This document shows, in pieces, positions 1-14,559 of a stretch of 64,000 nucleotides of DNA. Every line of letters begins with the position of its first letter. Position 1 is the stretch's first letter. This DNA comes from Bugula neritina (Eukaryota; Bryozoa; Gymnolaemata; Cheilostomatida; Bugulidae), in assembly GCA_964035545.1 (NCBI GenBank), contig OZ037768.1, positions 10,558,741-10,622,740 of the forward strand. The letters are read 5' to 3'. The translations under genes were made by a program, and so were the position numbers. The notes below the pieces were generated by a model that saw nothing but the letters and a program-made list of their open reading frames with translations, was not told the DNA's origin and ran no database searches.

Positions 1-923
1 AGAAGATTTTGTGTAGCTCCTATGGTTTTGCAGATTTTATGCAGTTGTCAAAATTGCCTTTTGTTAAGTACCAATTTCAGTTTTTAAAAGAGAGCTAACC
101 AGTTGAAACTAAGATTAGTGAATGCAACAAAACTAGTAGTAAGGTAAAGCCTAAATTTCACCAATGTCATATAACCTCTTATAATGTTGAGTATGTCATA
201 ACCGTAAAGAAGTTTTAGTGAAAAGATGGCTGCTGAAACAAAAACAATGACAATGTTTTTGTAAATGAGATGTTTTCATTCGGGTAAAAGTTTATTTATT
301 CAATAGGAAAGAAGGAATTTTTTCAACCTTTCAAAAAATGTGCTTATTTCAATTTAAAAACACAATTTTTCAACTGCTCTGCCAATTGGAGTTTGTCTGT
401 TTAGTCTAGCCACATGAAATTGAAACAAAAACATGGCTGAGTTTAAAAAAAATTAAGTTCAAAGAGAAAGCTTTGTTAACTCGTGTTAGTATGACTGGAT
501 GAATACCATTGTAGCTGTAGTAGTCAGTCTGGGTTTGTTTAGATATGAGGTTTGTTTGTGGAACTAGGTACTTGACAAGCTCTATGATATACTAATAAAT
601 CTAGTACCCAAGTGCTACTGAGTGTAAAACATATGTGTTCAAATAGTAGTCAATAGTAATAGTAGTAATAATAGTAATAGTATAGTAATAATAGGTCCTT
701 AGTATAGAGCTTGAATTTTGAGAGTTTGCAGCATAGTTAGATGCAATTCTCTCCAGAATGTTCTTGCCTAGCACAGGCAGCGTAACAGGATGAACTTATG
801 TCTTGTAGAACTAATTCTTATATGCATTACGATTTCTTACATCATCACCAGTTGTAATATTTTTTATGGGAATTGCAAAGATTGTTATTTCTGCCACATC
901 TAAGTTATGTTTGTCTGTTACAG
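1..923. other. AT-rich intron or upstream sequence of the ZIP gene
   Basis: I see no exon that can be supported here. The first recognisable ZIP exon begins at 924 in mid-codon, so this stretch is probably the preceding intron. A short degenerate trinucleotide tract (AGT/AAT words) lies at about 645-690. The open frames here have no family resemblance. Confidence 0.5.
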
Positions 924-3900
924 TTTGGGGATATGGATTTCTTTTTGTCACTCTTATTAACATTTGTTCATTGACTGGTTTCATTGTGCTTCCCTTCATC
1001 AAGAAAGACTTCTATTCCTACCTTCTCATGTTCCTGATAGCCCTGGCTGTAGGTAGCTTGGTAGCTAGTGCACTGCTTGTCCTTATACCAGAGGTAGGTT
1101 TGGGTGAGAAAACAAACTTTCTCGAGTCACTTTGTCTTCCGTTAACAACGTGATAAACTAAAAAAAGAATGGGACATGACTGCAACTTCTTGCTATGAGC
1201 CTAATTATACCAATAAGTCTTTAAAATAAGCCACAGCCGTGCTAAACTGGTAGAGAGACATCTTATCTGTGATTAAAGTAATAAATATTCTAATTAATTC
1301 AATCATCATGTTTCACTGATTCTGATTTATTTTGTTTTAATTGATCTAGTGCAGCTATAAAACCATTAAAATAATGTCACAATTTTGCTAGTTTAGCCAC
1401 TAGAGTATTTCCTTGCTTTAATTACCTGTCCTTAAATTTTTAGACAATGATTCACTGTTTATTTTTTTTCAAATTACCCCACAGAAAGGAAATGCAATTG
1501 CATGGATAGCACTCACTAAATTTCCATGTTTGAAATTTTAAGGCACTATAAACCGTTAAATCACTGAAGTTTTCAAAACTTTGCATTTTTAAGTTTTGAA
1601 AGACTTTTAAAAAAGATCAAAGTTTGATATATGAAATATTAGTTAATGAAATATAGGTTTTTCTTGATTGATCAATTGTATATCAGTGTTGAACTTGAAA
1701 AGCTGAGTTGTTAACTGTTGTAGATTGATATATGCACTAAACTCTGCTCAGAAAACATGCAACACGTATTTATTAGGACACTCTATCTGAGTAAAAGATC
1801 TATTTTTAGAACTATTAAAGCTGAGAAGATAATTTGTACTAACAAACTTCAGGCAGTATACTCTACAATAAAGTGATTTAAGAAGGGACATTTTCCCAAC
1901 TTTTTAATCCATGCTCCAAAACTTTGAACCATGCAATTGAAATCCCCATTATTTCTCCAAACAAAGTTTTTCTATAAAATTCTAGTGACTGGGTCATGTA
2001 TAAAACATTTATTTTTACTAACTGGGTTCCCAGTACACAAAAACACAATAAAAATAACTTATTAACATTATTCAACAGTACTCTTGGTTAGTTCTTGACT
2101 TTTACATGTTCAGATAGTATATAACATTGTTTTTTCAGGCTTTCAGCATACATATGGATGGTTACCTGTGGAAAGCTTGCACAATGATAGGTGGAATTTA
2201 TCTGTTCTTCATCATGGAAAGGTTTCTAAAGATGGTAACAGAATGCTGCATGGTGAGTTGAGTTACTTTCCATCTGGGAACCTGCTCGAAACTCTGGTTT
2301 TGGTAGCATTATGCACATTTAGATTTTGTGAGATCAAACAATTTATGCCGATAATTTTGCATTTTTATTAAAATGTTGTTGCATGTTTTTCATGCATTCT
2401 GTTGAAAGATTTTCTGAAATTATATAGTTTTTGACATCACCTTCAACTATACTGCTATTTCTGCTGTTGCTGCTGTTACTGCTATAGTCATTTATATTAA
2501 TGCACTAGTGACTAGGCAATAGTCTCAATTTCATGTTGTGTAACTTGCCCAACTATTTATATTTCAAGCTTGCAGTCACTTGACTAAGAAGTGCACATTT
2601 AAGCAATTAATGGGATAGTAACAGTTTCTGTGGTCTACACAGTCAATTATTCACGGGACAAATGTTTTGCAGAAATCTTTAAGCCTTTTTTCTGCTGGCA
2701 TAGTTCTTTACAATATCTTTGATTGTATTAATTAAGCCAGGTTCAAAGTTTGAGCAGTAGCAACTGAGAGAATTGAGTTTATTTTGTCTAAAGCAAAACA
2801 TATTAGTTCTATAGAAGTTAAAGTGATCATTTGATTTAGACTGGAGAGTTTTATAATGTAGCCTATTCTGTATTATTTTCTGTATAAATGTCTCCACAAT
2901 CATGCATTGAGACCTTTTATATAGTGAAAATAATTGATGGTTTTATATCTCTGAATTATGTAATGTTTTTGAGAACAATGGACATTGTTATATTCTTTAA
3001 TCTGAACAATTGTTTAGCATAAGAGACACGAAGAAAGTGACGTTGCCAGAGTAGACTGTGTTGCATCACTTCCTGGCGATACTTACATTGATATCAACAG
3101 AACTGGAGTCGAACTCAAACATGCTGAGCAAAAAATAGACCAAATGGAAGAGGTATAAATTATAGCATATAAGATGAATGTCTACATAGCATTTAGAATG
3201 TCGTTCAAATACCTCTAACATTGTGTTGTTTGTTCCCAAGTCTATAATATTATGTAGGCTATATATATGCAATAACAAGATCTCCAATTATTACTTAGTT
3301 ATAGTAAATGCTTACACCAGATATTTAGATATGTCAAACTGAGATTGTTTGCATCTATTATAGTCGTAGCTGACATTATGTACCTCTATCATGTCTGCCA
3401 TTGTTTTCCCAATTTAAGCGATGTTTTATTTTTGGCAAACCATTTTTGTTTCATAACGCAGCCGTCTGATGCACTGTTACAGATCAAGGTAAACTTTCAT
3501 TTTTAAGTCCAGCTTATGTTTGACATGCTGGCTGCTATTCATTTATCGGGGCCCCAGGTTTGGAGTCCCTCAATTAACATTTTGTATGTTTAAAGCAACC
3601 TAGCATGGATGTTTGTATGCAAACTGGATGGACAACTCCTTTTACTCTAACTCAATGTTATTGTGCACGTTGCACTCCTGTAGCTTTGCTGTTTCCATAT
3701 ATAGACTTCTACAACTCATTGTCAACGAAATTGGTTCACAGCTTGTATTACTTAGCTTCAGTTGTATGAATATTATAATTTTGTTGCAAAGGGCAATATG
3801 CTGGAAAAACTATTTTTAAGATTTTATATTCTGAAGTAAGGGCATAGTACAGCTACTGTCTCAATGTTTTTAAGGTTAAACAATGCACTAGTTATTGCGT

Positions 3901-6453
3901 GGATTATAGCAGTTGCTGATGGGTCTTAATCTTACTTTATATCCAATTAAATGTTTATTATGATTTATGTCTATAAGCATGCGTGCACCATGAGTTGCTG
4001 AGAGTGGAATGTTACTAGATGAACCATTCAGCAGTAAGGCTTTTTAGATTTGCTGGTTGCTGTACAGCATAGCTCTCCATGAATACTCACCTGGCTGTAT
4101 AATCCTGTGTAGAGTTTAGCTCGTTACTTCCCTGCTCCTCCCTTTCCTCTACTAACTAGATAGCCTTTCGTTAGCCCTACTCCTGAGAACACCCATGTTC
4201 TAGACTTTAAAACAACATGGCACCTGCCAGTCTTAGTCATTAGTTTCCCATTTCCCCTTTCTTATATGTATATTTCATTGAAAGAATAGCTCCTTTGAAA
4301 ACTCTATTTCTTTGATTACTAAATGGTATCTAATAAACTGTATTTAAGAACAGATTGTCTGACAATGAGTTTGGATAGTAAATTTCTTATGATAGAAATA
4401 TAAACATTATAAACATCATTCCATGCTATCAATTTTGGCAGCTTTCTTCAAGTGCCCTGCTGGTATATATGACAGTAGCAGCACTTATCAGCTGTTTTGT
4501 GTAATCTCTCTACATGCATGCCAATAGACTGGAGATGGGAATACAATGGATGACACACCTTGCAAAGGAAATGGGCATGTTCAATCTACTGATAACATTG
4601 TGACACACAAGTCTAAGAAGCCTATTGCAACTGTAGCTTGGATGATAATAGTAGGGGATGCCTTCCATAATTTTATAGATGGCCTTTCTATAGGTATGTT
4701 TCTAATCTAATGCAAATACATACTTGCCGAAATAAAAATTACCAGGAGTAGAAAAGTTGTCTGTTCTAAACAGGCTCATGAACTCTCCCTCCAGGTCTTA
4801 TGAGCTGTTGAATCATTCATCTAGGTCCTAGGAGATTTGTTTTCTGAAATGATAGCCAAGTGTGATTTTTTTATTACAAGCTAGTTTTCACACTTTACTT
4901 TAGTATTATTTTAGATTCAACATATCATCTTGATTTATGTTATTAAATCTTGCTCATGGTTTAATTGTCATAAAATTAAACTCTTATTCAGAATTGACTA
5001 TTAGGCCAGCTGAATGAGGAGTAAAGCCTTAGATCTTCTTGTATAGATAAGATCACAATAGAATATTTGTCTCCTATATTAGCTATGCTCTTTCATTGTT
5101 TTCATTAATTTCTTTGTTACACTTGGCAATGCGGAGAGTACTATTTTGTTTGCTAACTTGCGTTGCTATTGTAATTGATTTTTTCTGCGCAAAGATGGAA
5201 GTCATCATAAAGTCTACATATGTTTAGCATTTAACTTCAGTGAATAACAATGTCTCCTAATATTAAAGCATTTTGGCAAGCATAGTTATTTCAAAGGAAA
5301 AAAATTGTCAAGAATTTAAATGCTGGAATGAAAAATATTAATATTATAAGGTCTACATCAACACTATGTTTTGTAGGCTTTATGGATCACTACTGCTTGA
5401 CTGTCTAATGTCGTTTGATAACCTTTATTTTAATGACTTTATTTTAGGTGCTGCTTTTTCTGAAAGTATTTTGCTGGGAATTAGTATCTGTTTGGCCGTT
5501 TTCTGTGAAGAGTTACCCCATGAGCTAGGTATGTTTTAATTTAGTGTCTGGTACTTCACGATGTTTTAGTTTACGAACTGGGCAGTAATGTAAGTTTTCA
5601 ATCAAGTTTTAAAAGTTTAATTTCTACTTGCTTTTATTTGTATAAATTAAATTTGTAAAATTATCGTTCATAACCATATCTTGAAGAAATATATTCTGAA
5701 GACTCTTTGGAACCTCTCAAATCAGTTGAGAATTATTATTATTACAAAGTTGTTTTGGAAATATCCTGAACTCTGATTGACATGATAAATTACTTCGTCT
5801 CAGTTTTATTTGTCAATATATTATTTTGCTGCTGCAGTGTATATTTAGTAATGTCTGTACAGTTAGCTCCAACTAAGGTACATAAAAAAACAGGCTCGGT
5901 TTTAAAATATTGTATAGCTAGAAAAAGGCTAGCTTATTTCGAATGAGGAATTGGTTTGCTAATTCATTTCTATCCTATATGCATTTATATTTTGTAGGGG
6001 ATTTCGCAATACTACTCAATGCAGGGATGAGCAAAAAGCGAGCCCTCCTGTTCAACTTCCTGTCTGCATGTACTTGTTATATTGGCCTAGCATTTGGTAT
6101 ATCTCTGTCTAGTGTGGCCTATGCTACTCCATGGATCCTAGCTATTGCTGGAGGAATGTTTCTCTACATAGCACTGGCTGATATGGTACACAACATTCTA
6201 TATCTCATTGTGTTAACAATTTTGTCTGTTTTGCAACAAATTGTAAGAGACTTTTATGTTGTGCTTTGTGTGCTATTAATGTATATGAGTGTGTCCTAGT
6301 AAGTAATATTTATAGATGCCGGAGATGAATCATGCTGCGGAAGAACATAAAGACAACCCATTCAGAGTTTTCTTTGTACAAAGTTGTGGATTTTTAACTG
6401 GAGTTGGAGCCATCCTTCTTGTTTCTTATTATGGAGGCAAAATACAACTCTAA
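924..6453 (+). CDS. SLC39A14: ZIP8/ZIP14-type metal-ion transporter (SLC39 LIV-1 subfamily), 3' part
   Basis: Imports divalent metals (Zn, Mn, Fe) across the plasma or endosomal membrane. Eight exons are visible: 924-1093, 2139-2252, 3018-3152, 3462-3488, 4528-4693, 5448-5528, 5998-6185 and 6316-6453 (TAA). All are bounded by AG/GT and join in frame to give about 339 residues. The first exon starts with [19 protein letters not shown], the typical first membrane segment. Exon 5 ends with [10 protein letters not shown], the TM4 metal motif. Exons 6-7 read [20 protein letters not shown]: Glu replaces the first His of the LIV-1 HExPHE motif, which is the hallmark of ZIP8 and ZIP14 as opposed to other LIV-1 members. 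The end ([13 protein letters not shown], then [16 protein letters not shown]) matches TM7-TM8 of ZIP14. The loop in exons 3-5 (SDALLQIK, 27-bp exon) is the variable cytosolic segment. The N-terminal extracellular part and start codon lie outside the window. ZIP8 and ZIP14 cannot be told apart here and may be one pre-duplication orthologue. Confidence 0.93.
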
Positions 6454-7007
6454 ATGCTTTGTTGTTGGAGTTTGAACTTTGCTTAAACTGCTTAAATACT
6501 TTACCTTAGGCATAGTTGACACATTTTCTGTTTCTCCCTACTAGCATGATGAGCCAAGTAATGTGAATTTTTTGGTGCCTATTTTCGACTATTTGTTATT
6601 TTGCAATATTTTATGCATAATAATCATATTTGGTGGGAATTTTTGTTCTTGTATAATTACACACCAATTTTCTTTTTTTTAATGACTTTTGAAAAATTTT
6701 ATTGCTCGTATACAAGATGTGTGTAGAATGCAATATGACATAGGACTGCTTAAAGTATACAATATATTCGTCCAAGGCTGTTTGTTACCAGAGTTTGAAT
6801 CTGTAAGAAAGAAACTGTGCATACCAATCTACGTAAAATATGTACACAAAAAGCATTTAGTCCTCAAAATCATGGGAAAATTCATTCATGAATACACAGA
6901 AGTTTATACACAGATGATTGAATGAGTCTAATTTACAAGTAATCAATTGCATGACCTTATTGCCCACTATTGCATCTTGTTAGAAAAAAACGTATAATTA
7001 CACTGTA
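6454..7007. other. Convergent intergenic spacer (3' ends of the ZIP gene and ACTL6A)
   Basis: The ZIP gene (+) and ACTL6A (-) converge with 554 bp between their stop codons, so their 3' UTRs probably abut or overlap. A minus-strand AATAAA is present at 6698-6703. No clear plus-strand AATAAA was seen. An open frame at 6689-6925 has no family features. Confidence 0.6.
6698..6703 (-). promoter_or_regulatory. Poly(A) signal AATAAA, candidate for ACTL6A
   Basis: The plus-strand TTTATT reads AATAAA on the minus strand, about 305 bp beyond the ACTL6A stop codon. A second variant, ATTAAA, follows at 6678-6683. Position and strand fit the end of the ACTL6A transcript. Confidence 0.5.
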
Positions 7008-10000
7008 TTAAGGGCATTTCTTATCAACACAAGATTTGCCATGTTCATCATACTCTTGTTTGGAGATCCACATCTGCTGAAATGAGCCCTGGAAATACAA
7101 AATATAGATTAGTCAACAATAAAGTCTTTCCAGAACAACATCAAGTATTACTTCAACACAGTTAACTTACATCAACATATTCGGAAAACTAAGTGACTTG
7201 ATTCTAAATTCTAAAACATCACAATTTAGGAATTTTAAGTCTTGCATGTCGTAAATTAACAAAATTCAAGCCCAATAAATGAGATAAACTTGTGAGGCAA
7301 CTGTGAGTTAATGTGTCATTGTCACCTCTCCTTGACACAACATAATTTAAACATTAGACAAAAAACAATAGCATTGCATCATCTAGACTTGGCGTGGCTT
7401 TTGAATTGTATTTATAGCTCTGCTACTAAGAGAAGATACAAAATCTGATGCTAACCAAGGAGGCTAATATGGATCCACCAATCCAGCAGCTGAATCTTCT
7501 CTCCGTGTTACCAGGCACAGTCGGGGGTATGACCAACTTTAGCCTCATGTTGGGGGGAGTCTTAATAGTCAGATCTCTACTTAACCTTTCTGTGAACCCT
7601 TGGATGAGAGAGTTACCTCCAGATACGATAACACTGCTAAATAGACTCTGAAACAGAATGCAGCAGGTTACTATGCAATTGAATAGTATTAAAATGAATA
7701 TCGGGCGAAAAAGAGATAAATTGTCATATACAAACAATCACATGTGCTAGTGAAAGGACTAAATTAAAGCTATGTAAAAACATGCCACAACATTGTACAA
7801 CATAAAATGCTTAGTAACAAATAGTTGCAAAAAAACATGTTTCAGCTCTTGAAATAAAACAAGGCTGCTTAAAAATTCAATGTTAAAAGTACTTCTTGAC
7901 ATATATTTTCTATCAAGTCTCAACACGGTATTTATTAGATATCAGTAACAGATATGGTATTAAGTACAATTTATAGAGTCCTAAATGAGTTCCAATCTAA
8001 TGATTATACCAAACATACACTCAACTATGTATAAAAGTAATACTAAATAGAAAATTGTGACAATTACGAGTATATAAAAAATCTTACGGGTCGAATATCA
8101 ATATCACACATGCCGACGCTAGTGGTCACGAGATGACTGACACCGAGCATGGAGTTTCCTGCAGGAATTCCCTACAAGCATACATACATATGTTCAACGT
8201 ATAACACAGACAGACATATGCTTTGTTTCAACAAATTAAAACTATAAAAACTCACGAAAGTTTATAGTTACTATTCCTGTAAGAACCCCTAATGAAAAAG
8301 TTTTTTTTAAGGGGGCTAAGGAGTTATTCAGATGTGGCACAGGAGCAATTATGACTAGATGCTCTTCCTAACGTCACCAATAGCCTTTGTCGGGGTTCGA
8401 ACCTATGACTCCGTGTTTACTAAGCCAGTGCTCTAATCCCTTGACCACAACTGCTCCTTAAATTAAAGCTGTATGTTTACTGTTATTTAGTTGGGTTGGT
8501 AAGAGTAACACTTGATACTCAAAGAGTCAAAACGAGTAATAAACTTTAAAGTTTAAAGAAACCACATGCAAACAATTTCAAATATATTACCTTAATTGTA
8601 GAAGGATCAAATAATCCTTCAGAAATTCGTAATCTTTCAGCTCCAATGTCAAAATTGTATCCATTTGGTACCTCATAATGATATGTAGGCAGCTGGTCAG
8701 CCGATCTGAAGATACATAGGAGAGTTGTGTTCTCCACTTACAAAAATAGCAAAATTGAGACAGATATTAAAATCCAGGCCGATGTATGGCAAGAATGTGC
8801 TTAGCTCAGCAATAATCACTTTATGCTATCTTTTACAACTCTATCGTGAAATAAACATTTTTATGATTTATTTGTAGTGCAATATATGTGTTTTTATTTC
8901 TATACAAATAGAATTTTTCTGCTTCCATAGTACTTTCTGACTTTGTGCTACAACAAGCATACGAAAGGTACAGATTGATAAGTTATGGTGAAGTTATAGT
9001 TAAAGCCGTAGCTAGAATTAAAATGGTTAATTTCGCTCAACTAATGACGCTAAATTGTTTTTATATTAATGCCTGCAAAAAGACAATCATATTACATGAC
9101 TTTTATGAAATTGCAATATCAACATTGAGGTGTTTCTTTTTCTGAAAGTATAATTGGAATGAAAATTGATGCAATCAAGCTTAGTTGAATTAAAAAATTC
9201 AAAAACATCAAATCCTTGTTCCATTTTGAAAAAAAACTAAATACAAAACTATACATGCACAAAATATCATGCTTAATATTTATATTCAATAAAGCAATTA
9301 TAAACTACGGGAATTATTTCAAGCACTTACTCTTGGTCATAGGGCTGGTCAGACACTTGCAAGACACTGGCAGTAAAATCTTGCAGCACGTCATATATCA
9401 TGTACTTCTTATAACTATCGGTCAGTGAAGGAAGGTTGGCTTTTTCTGTCCACTTAGCAGGTTTTCTCTCATCTACTACTTCCTGAAAGTTAGTAGTGAA
9501 TTTATAATAATGGTTGATGAGTTAGCAGTTTGGAGTTGTGATTCACTTTGGAGTTGTGATCCATATAATTAGACTGGCAAACAACTATAGCTAGTTCATA
9601 GATATGCACTGCAAAAGGGCTCAAAGCATTCGAAAAACAATATGATGGTTTAATTGTTAATCTTTATACTCCTATTCCAATTTTGATTACAATTGTACGA
9701 AAATATAATTATAAATTATGTAATAAAATTCATGCCATTTAAATGTTCTGTCATAATATGAAAAGAAATTTTATTATATTGATAAAAACAGGATTTCAAA
9801 AATATTCTCATTTTGCAAAGAAAAGCATTATTTAACTATTGTTCAAAAAATGAAAATTTTGATGACGGTCAATGATTATAGTATTTAACAAAATATTACT
9901 TAATTATTTTATTTTTCAATCAAATGATCTCTGAGAGCGCTTTTAATATTTTCAGTTGTAATTTAGGAGAATAAACATTACGGTGACAAAACATAGAAAA

Positions 10001-13000
10001 TTGTAAAAGGTAACTATAGAACACAAAATTTTTCATTCTCTACAATTCATTGGAGGTTGTCCATTTTTTTCAGCTGCCAATAAAAATTTTCATCTTGATA
10101 AAGCACATGGCTAAAAGAAAAATAATGCGATATAAAAATTTAACTACAGCACTTTCACTTTCTATGTTTCAAGTATTCACTCAAAGATTTTCTTTTGCCA
10201 GTTTCACCCAGTGTCTTTAATCTTCGATGAAGCAAAAAATTTGCCTTCAAAAACATCGTATCATACAGCCTTATAAATATAACATTTACAAACAACCAGA
10301 AGTCCAGTTAAAAAAAATCTTACAAAATTGTGAAATTATTTTTGAAATAAGTAGCACAACTACTATCTTTATTGTCAAAACAAATTGTTGCATACATGTG
10401 CATTCTCTCACATTGTGAATAGTCTTTTAATAAGCTCTATGCCAATGTTTGAGAAAAGACAACTCTGGTCTTTAAAAAATATTTCTTTGATATTTGAATA
10501 GTTTCACTAGACATTTTTGCTAGATGGATTTCAATGCATTATAGTATCTGACTAGTAACACTAACCTTGGAGGCAATCTTATACGGAGGGACAATTTCTA
10601 TATTGTTTTCTTTGAAGTACTTCTCGCATTCTGCAGTAATAAAGTTACCTGCCAAGGGTGACTTCACAATACCTGGAAGTGAGACAGCTAGTTAGCAGGA
10701 GTGGTAAGCAATTTATTCTAATAGTTTAGCTAACAACTTGCATCATGCCAGTTTATAATACTCGACATTTCACCTCGGAGGAAGACTCATCGACAATCTG
10801 GATCAAAAGCGTAAACAAATTTCAACACTTATTTCTTTTACAAAATGTCATAATCAAATTTTGGCTTGAACAAAAGTTATAGCAATTTTAGTTTATTACT
10901 TTTAGATTCTAATTTTCCAAGCATCAAATAAAAATCACTTATAATTATTGTTATTGAACTTGAAAAATAAACATTATCGTAGAATATGAAAAATTACACC
11001 TACCTTGTTGCAAAACATATCCATCATAGACGGGTACAGCTGTGGTGTACGTAGCTCCACTATCTACTACCAAGCCTGTGGGTCTACCATTAGCAAATGC
11101 TGTTAGCACTGCACTTTTACACAAGAAGAACGCCGGTATATTATACTTTTCAAACATTAACTCAGTAAGCTTCTCTCTTTTAGCTTTAGTGTTCCACTGC
11201 AAAATATTAGTCACTCAATCATATAGCAATTTCACAAATGTTGATCAAATTGAAAATTAGAAAAAGAGCAAATATAGTACAAAAACACTATAAAAATATT
11301 ATTTGAACTCATGACAGCTCTTCAACCTTAACATAGAGCCACGAATTTCACATCCTGACTTCTCATCAAAAGCAGCGCTGTACTATACTATAGCATGTAA
11401 ACAAGATGACCATAACCAATAGTGACTTACAGTAAAATGTGAGACTATTGTATAATCGCCTGGTTGGTTGTGACTCGTGTATTTATTTGGCTTCATTTAA
11501 CTCATGATAAAATATTATAACCTGTGTATGCTCCACTCTCGCTTAAACTAACAACCTTACTCACAGCACAAGAATTAAATTAGCAGTTATGACAAATATT
11601 GCAATTGTTAACTCGTACACTATATCATTGCCCTCAATTAAAAACAAGGACGCAAGTCTAATTTATTTACCGGAGCCTCAGACATTAATACAGGGTGTTC
11701 AGCTGGTACAGATCTTAAATGCTTTGAGTATGTGTAATCCACCACCTGTTCGAATATGTCCCAATTGTCAACTACAACATAAAATATACAACATACATAC
11801 ACAACTCATAACATTGTCAATAAATAGACTCCAGGCACAGAGCAAGAAAACACCAAATATATTTGAATCATTCAATTTTACAGAGCTACATCCTTTTTTT
11901 TAATGATATGAATAACTTCAAAGATGATGCGATTTCAAATTATCTTAAAACATACTCATGCATTCACTCATGAATGTAGACATTTCCATATTAGCACGAG
12001 GTAGTCGTATATTGTTTGTATCTATATAATATTTCTTCTCACTAACTGCTCCACTGAGATCATCAGTTTCCATCTTCTCCGCTGCTTCCACAACACCTAC
12101 AACAGCAGTGACATTCTACCTTACTAACATAACCAATATCGTAATCATTTGGCACTACAATATTGAGTATAATGAGTATAATATAGTTTAAATCAGCAAC
12201 TACTGATAAATACTTGCTAACAGACCTGAACTATAACCACATTGCTGGCTCAAATTATTTCGACAATTTTTTTGATTTTAGCATGAAACCAGTCTTACTT
12301 AAATACCCGGTATCTTTTTAAAGAATAACATACTGTACACATATGACTCAATAAGTTACCATATACAGGTATGTTACTGATAATATAAGAACATATGCAT
12401 ATAATATATCAAGTTACCAATAGTGCTGGGAAATTCCACTTTTGGTGAATCTTCTCCGGCATATCCTGCTCGAACAGAGTATGAACCAAAATCCATAACC
12501 AACGCCCCGACCTCATCTGTCAAACATATCAGCAAGATAAGTGAAATATTTCACAGAATTGTAACCTATATGAAAGATATCATTTATCATTAAATATTAA
12601 ACAAGTTATTTATAGATAATCAACAAAATATTGGAAATCATTTAGCAAAAAAGCTTTCAAGTTTATATATTTATAAATCTGCAACATTTAGGTGCAGGTT
12701 CAACATTTTATTCCTTGTGTTTTGTCAACCTACTCAAATAAATTAAAAATGAATTTGTTGATGCAATTGACAAAATAGTGTTAAGTACTAAATATGTGTG
12801 CATCAAAAATAAATGCTATATCATAGGATGGTAAAGGTGTCATTAAAATATCTTATGTAAAGTTAAATGACACTTGAATAATATATTTTTGGGGCACGTT
12901 TGTTTCACTATATTAACTAAAAAGTTTTTGCATTGTAGAAATTATTTTGTTGGCTAAAAATAGTAAACCTTGAACTTTTTGATGATCTATGAATAAAGAT

Positions 13001-13563
13001 AATTATTAATTCAAATTTACTTGAATCAATTTCAAGCTATTAACTTAGAGTTTAATATTTTCTAAATCACACTAAGTAAAATCTATCAGGTAAAAAGTAG
13101 TGTAATTAAAATAGCAGCATAAATATTAAAACAACATTAAAATACTGAATAGTTTTAGAAACTTTATTTTTCGACCTACACACATTACTTAGCCAAAGTT
13201 GTATATTCAGATCCAGGCCAATATTCATTATTTACATAATTTATTTTAAGTGGGTGCCAATTATATCATAAACCCTATCAACTTGTGGTTTCATAAAAGT
13301 TTCTTAATCAATGAATCCAAACTAATTTAATGCTTAAAAAATTGCTAACTATATTAAATTTATATGAGTTGACTTTTTAACTACCTACTGTTAAATTATT
13401 CCAGTTAGAGCAAAAACTAAACAGTACATTTCAATTAGCTAGGATTGTTGGCTTATTACTAGACTTATTGTGATAATCTATGGCCATAGGCTATAGCTAA
13501 AAACAAAAGCAACAGTGAAAAACATACAATTATATTACCTCCACCATAAACTCCTCCACTCAT
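7008..13563 (-). CDS. ACTL6A: Actin-like protein 6A (BAF53/BAP55), chromatin-remodelling subunit
   Basis: Nuclear actin-related protein, a core subunit of SWI/SNF (BAF), INO80 and NuA4/TIP60 complexes. Eleven exons on the minus strand: 13539-13563 (ATG), 12418-12516, 11956-12096, 11671-11771, 11004-11196, 10566-10672, 9331-9482, 8591-8705, 8088-8171, 7456-7647 and 7008-7088 (TAA). They sum to 1290 nt, giving 429 aa, the same length as vertebrate ACTL6A. The protein starts [20 protein letters not shown] and ends [15 protein letters not shown], both diagnostic of BAF53 rather than conventional actin. Other matches are [46 protein letters not shown] and [15 protein letters not shown]. The segment after YYIDTN ([21 protein letters not shown]) is more diverged. 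The first coding exon is only 25 nt. Head-to-head with DSTYK. A SINE copy sits in the intron between exons 8 and 9. Confidence 0.97.
8251..8459 (-). mobile_element. tRNA-derived SINE, copy 1
   Basis: Minus-strand copy of the SINE family found six times in this window. Read on the minus strand it starts with a GAGCAG-type head and an A-box-like segment, then a B box (GGTTCGAACCCCG in reverse), then a tRNA-unrelated body (gatgttaggaagagcat, attgctcctgtgccacat) and a tail ending near tttctcacagg..tggtgactataaac. It lies in an ACTL6A intron in the same orientation as the gene. Confidence 0.85.
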
Positions 13564-14559
13564 GTTGATATGAAGAACCAATCCAAGTATTCACCAACAA
13601 TTCAATTTCAAATACAATAAATATAATGCAAGTGAGTGACAATATAAATCAGGTTGTCAACTGTCATTGAAGTTGAACTTGATGCAGTCGTACTTCACTA
13701 ATTCAACTTGGACTTGGGTTTGACGGGGTCGGGCCCTGTACCTTTAAAGACATAGAACACTTGAAAACATTCATGGTAATAGAACTAGAGGTATTATACT
13801 TATAGTAATAGTTATAGTAGTATTACTATTACTATTATTAGTGATCAAGTTACAGTCAACGTCTTGAAATTCTACAGTGCTAGTGCCTGATCCGTTATAA
13901 TTACACTTACCTCACTCGCAATTCAACGTGTGTCTGTGACACTGACTGTGACCAGTTGTGAGTAGACTCAGACTGAGACTGTAAATGTAAGTCAAAGTCA
14001 AAGTAACTGCAAGTCGTAAGACTAACTCCAACTGTAGAGTTGTCCTTTAAAAGATAATTGTAAACTGACTTTTAAATCAAGAAAAACTATACTGAGAAGC
14101 CTAAATTTCTTATTTTCTTGGTTGTAGATTACTATTAGTAGTATTACTGATAGATAATGCTTTAAGTTTAAGCTACAACCATAACGCCTAATGATAAGGT
14201 CAGACCAAGAAGACCGCAAAACCTGAATTGTAATTTTTTTTCTTTCATATAGCTGACGGGTCCACTTTTTAGTTTTGTATTTTTCGTATTCCGTACTTTA
14301 ATTGGATCCGTATATTTTAGTTTTGGGTAGGCTAATCTCGATTGGATGTTGAATTTATAGCTTGGGTTTTATAATCTATTTAGATGTAGGCACCCCTCAA
14401 TCTCCCCATCCAAACATAAATAGCAATATTAACATTGTGTAGGATAAGGAACTAATATGTGAATTCCCCCAGTTAGCACTCAGACTCTTGCAAGAATTCA
14501 TTTTAAGCTTCCACTTTTTGTTTTAGTTAGATGATTTCTAGTTTTGTACCAAGTTTAAT
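13564..14559. promoter_or_regulatory. Head-to-head intergenic region of ACTL6A and DSTYK
   Basis: The two start codons face away from each other across 996 bp, so this interval should hold both promoters and 5' UTRs. It contains a degenerate trinucleotide tract (about 13780-13865) and then a run of drifting CTGACT/AAGTCA-like words (about 13910-14050). No TATA box with convincing spacing was seen. Any non-coding 5' exon would be invisible to me. Confidence 0.45.
13780..13865. repeat. Cryptically simple TAG/TAC/TAT tract
   Basis: Composed almost wholly of words such as ATAGT, ATTACT and TTATAG without one fixed unit. It resembles the much longer tracts at 38.7-39.4 kb and 47.7-48.7 kb. Confidence 0.6.

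Noticed and set aside
8390-8460. tRNA gene suggested by a B-box-like GGTTCGAACC
   Set aside because: It is the head of a SINE; the cloverleaf is incomplete and the same sequence recurs in five other copies.
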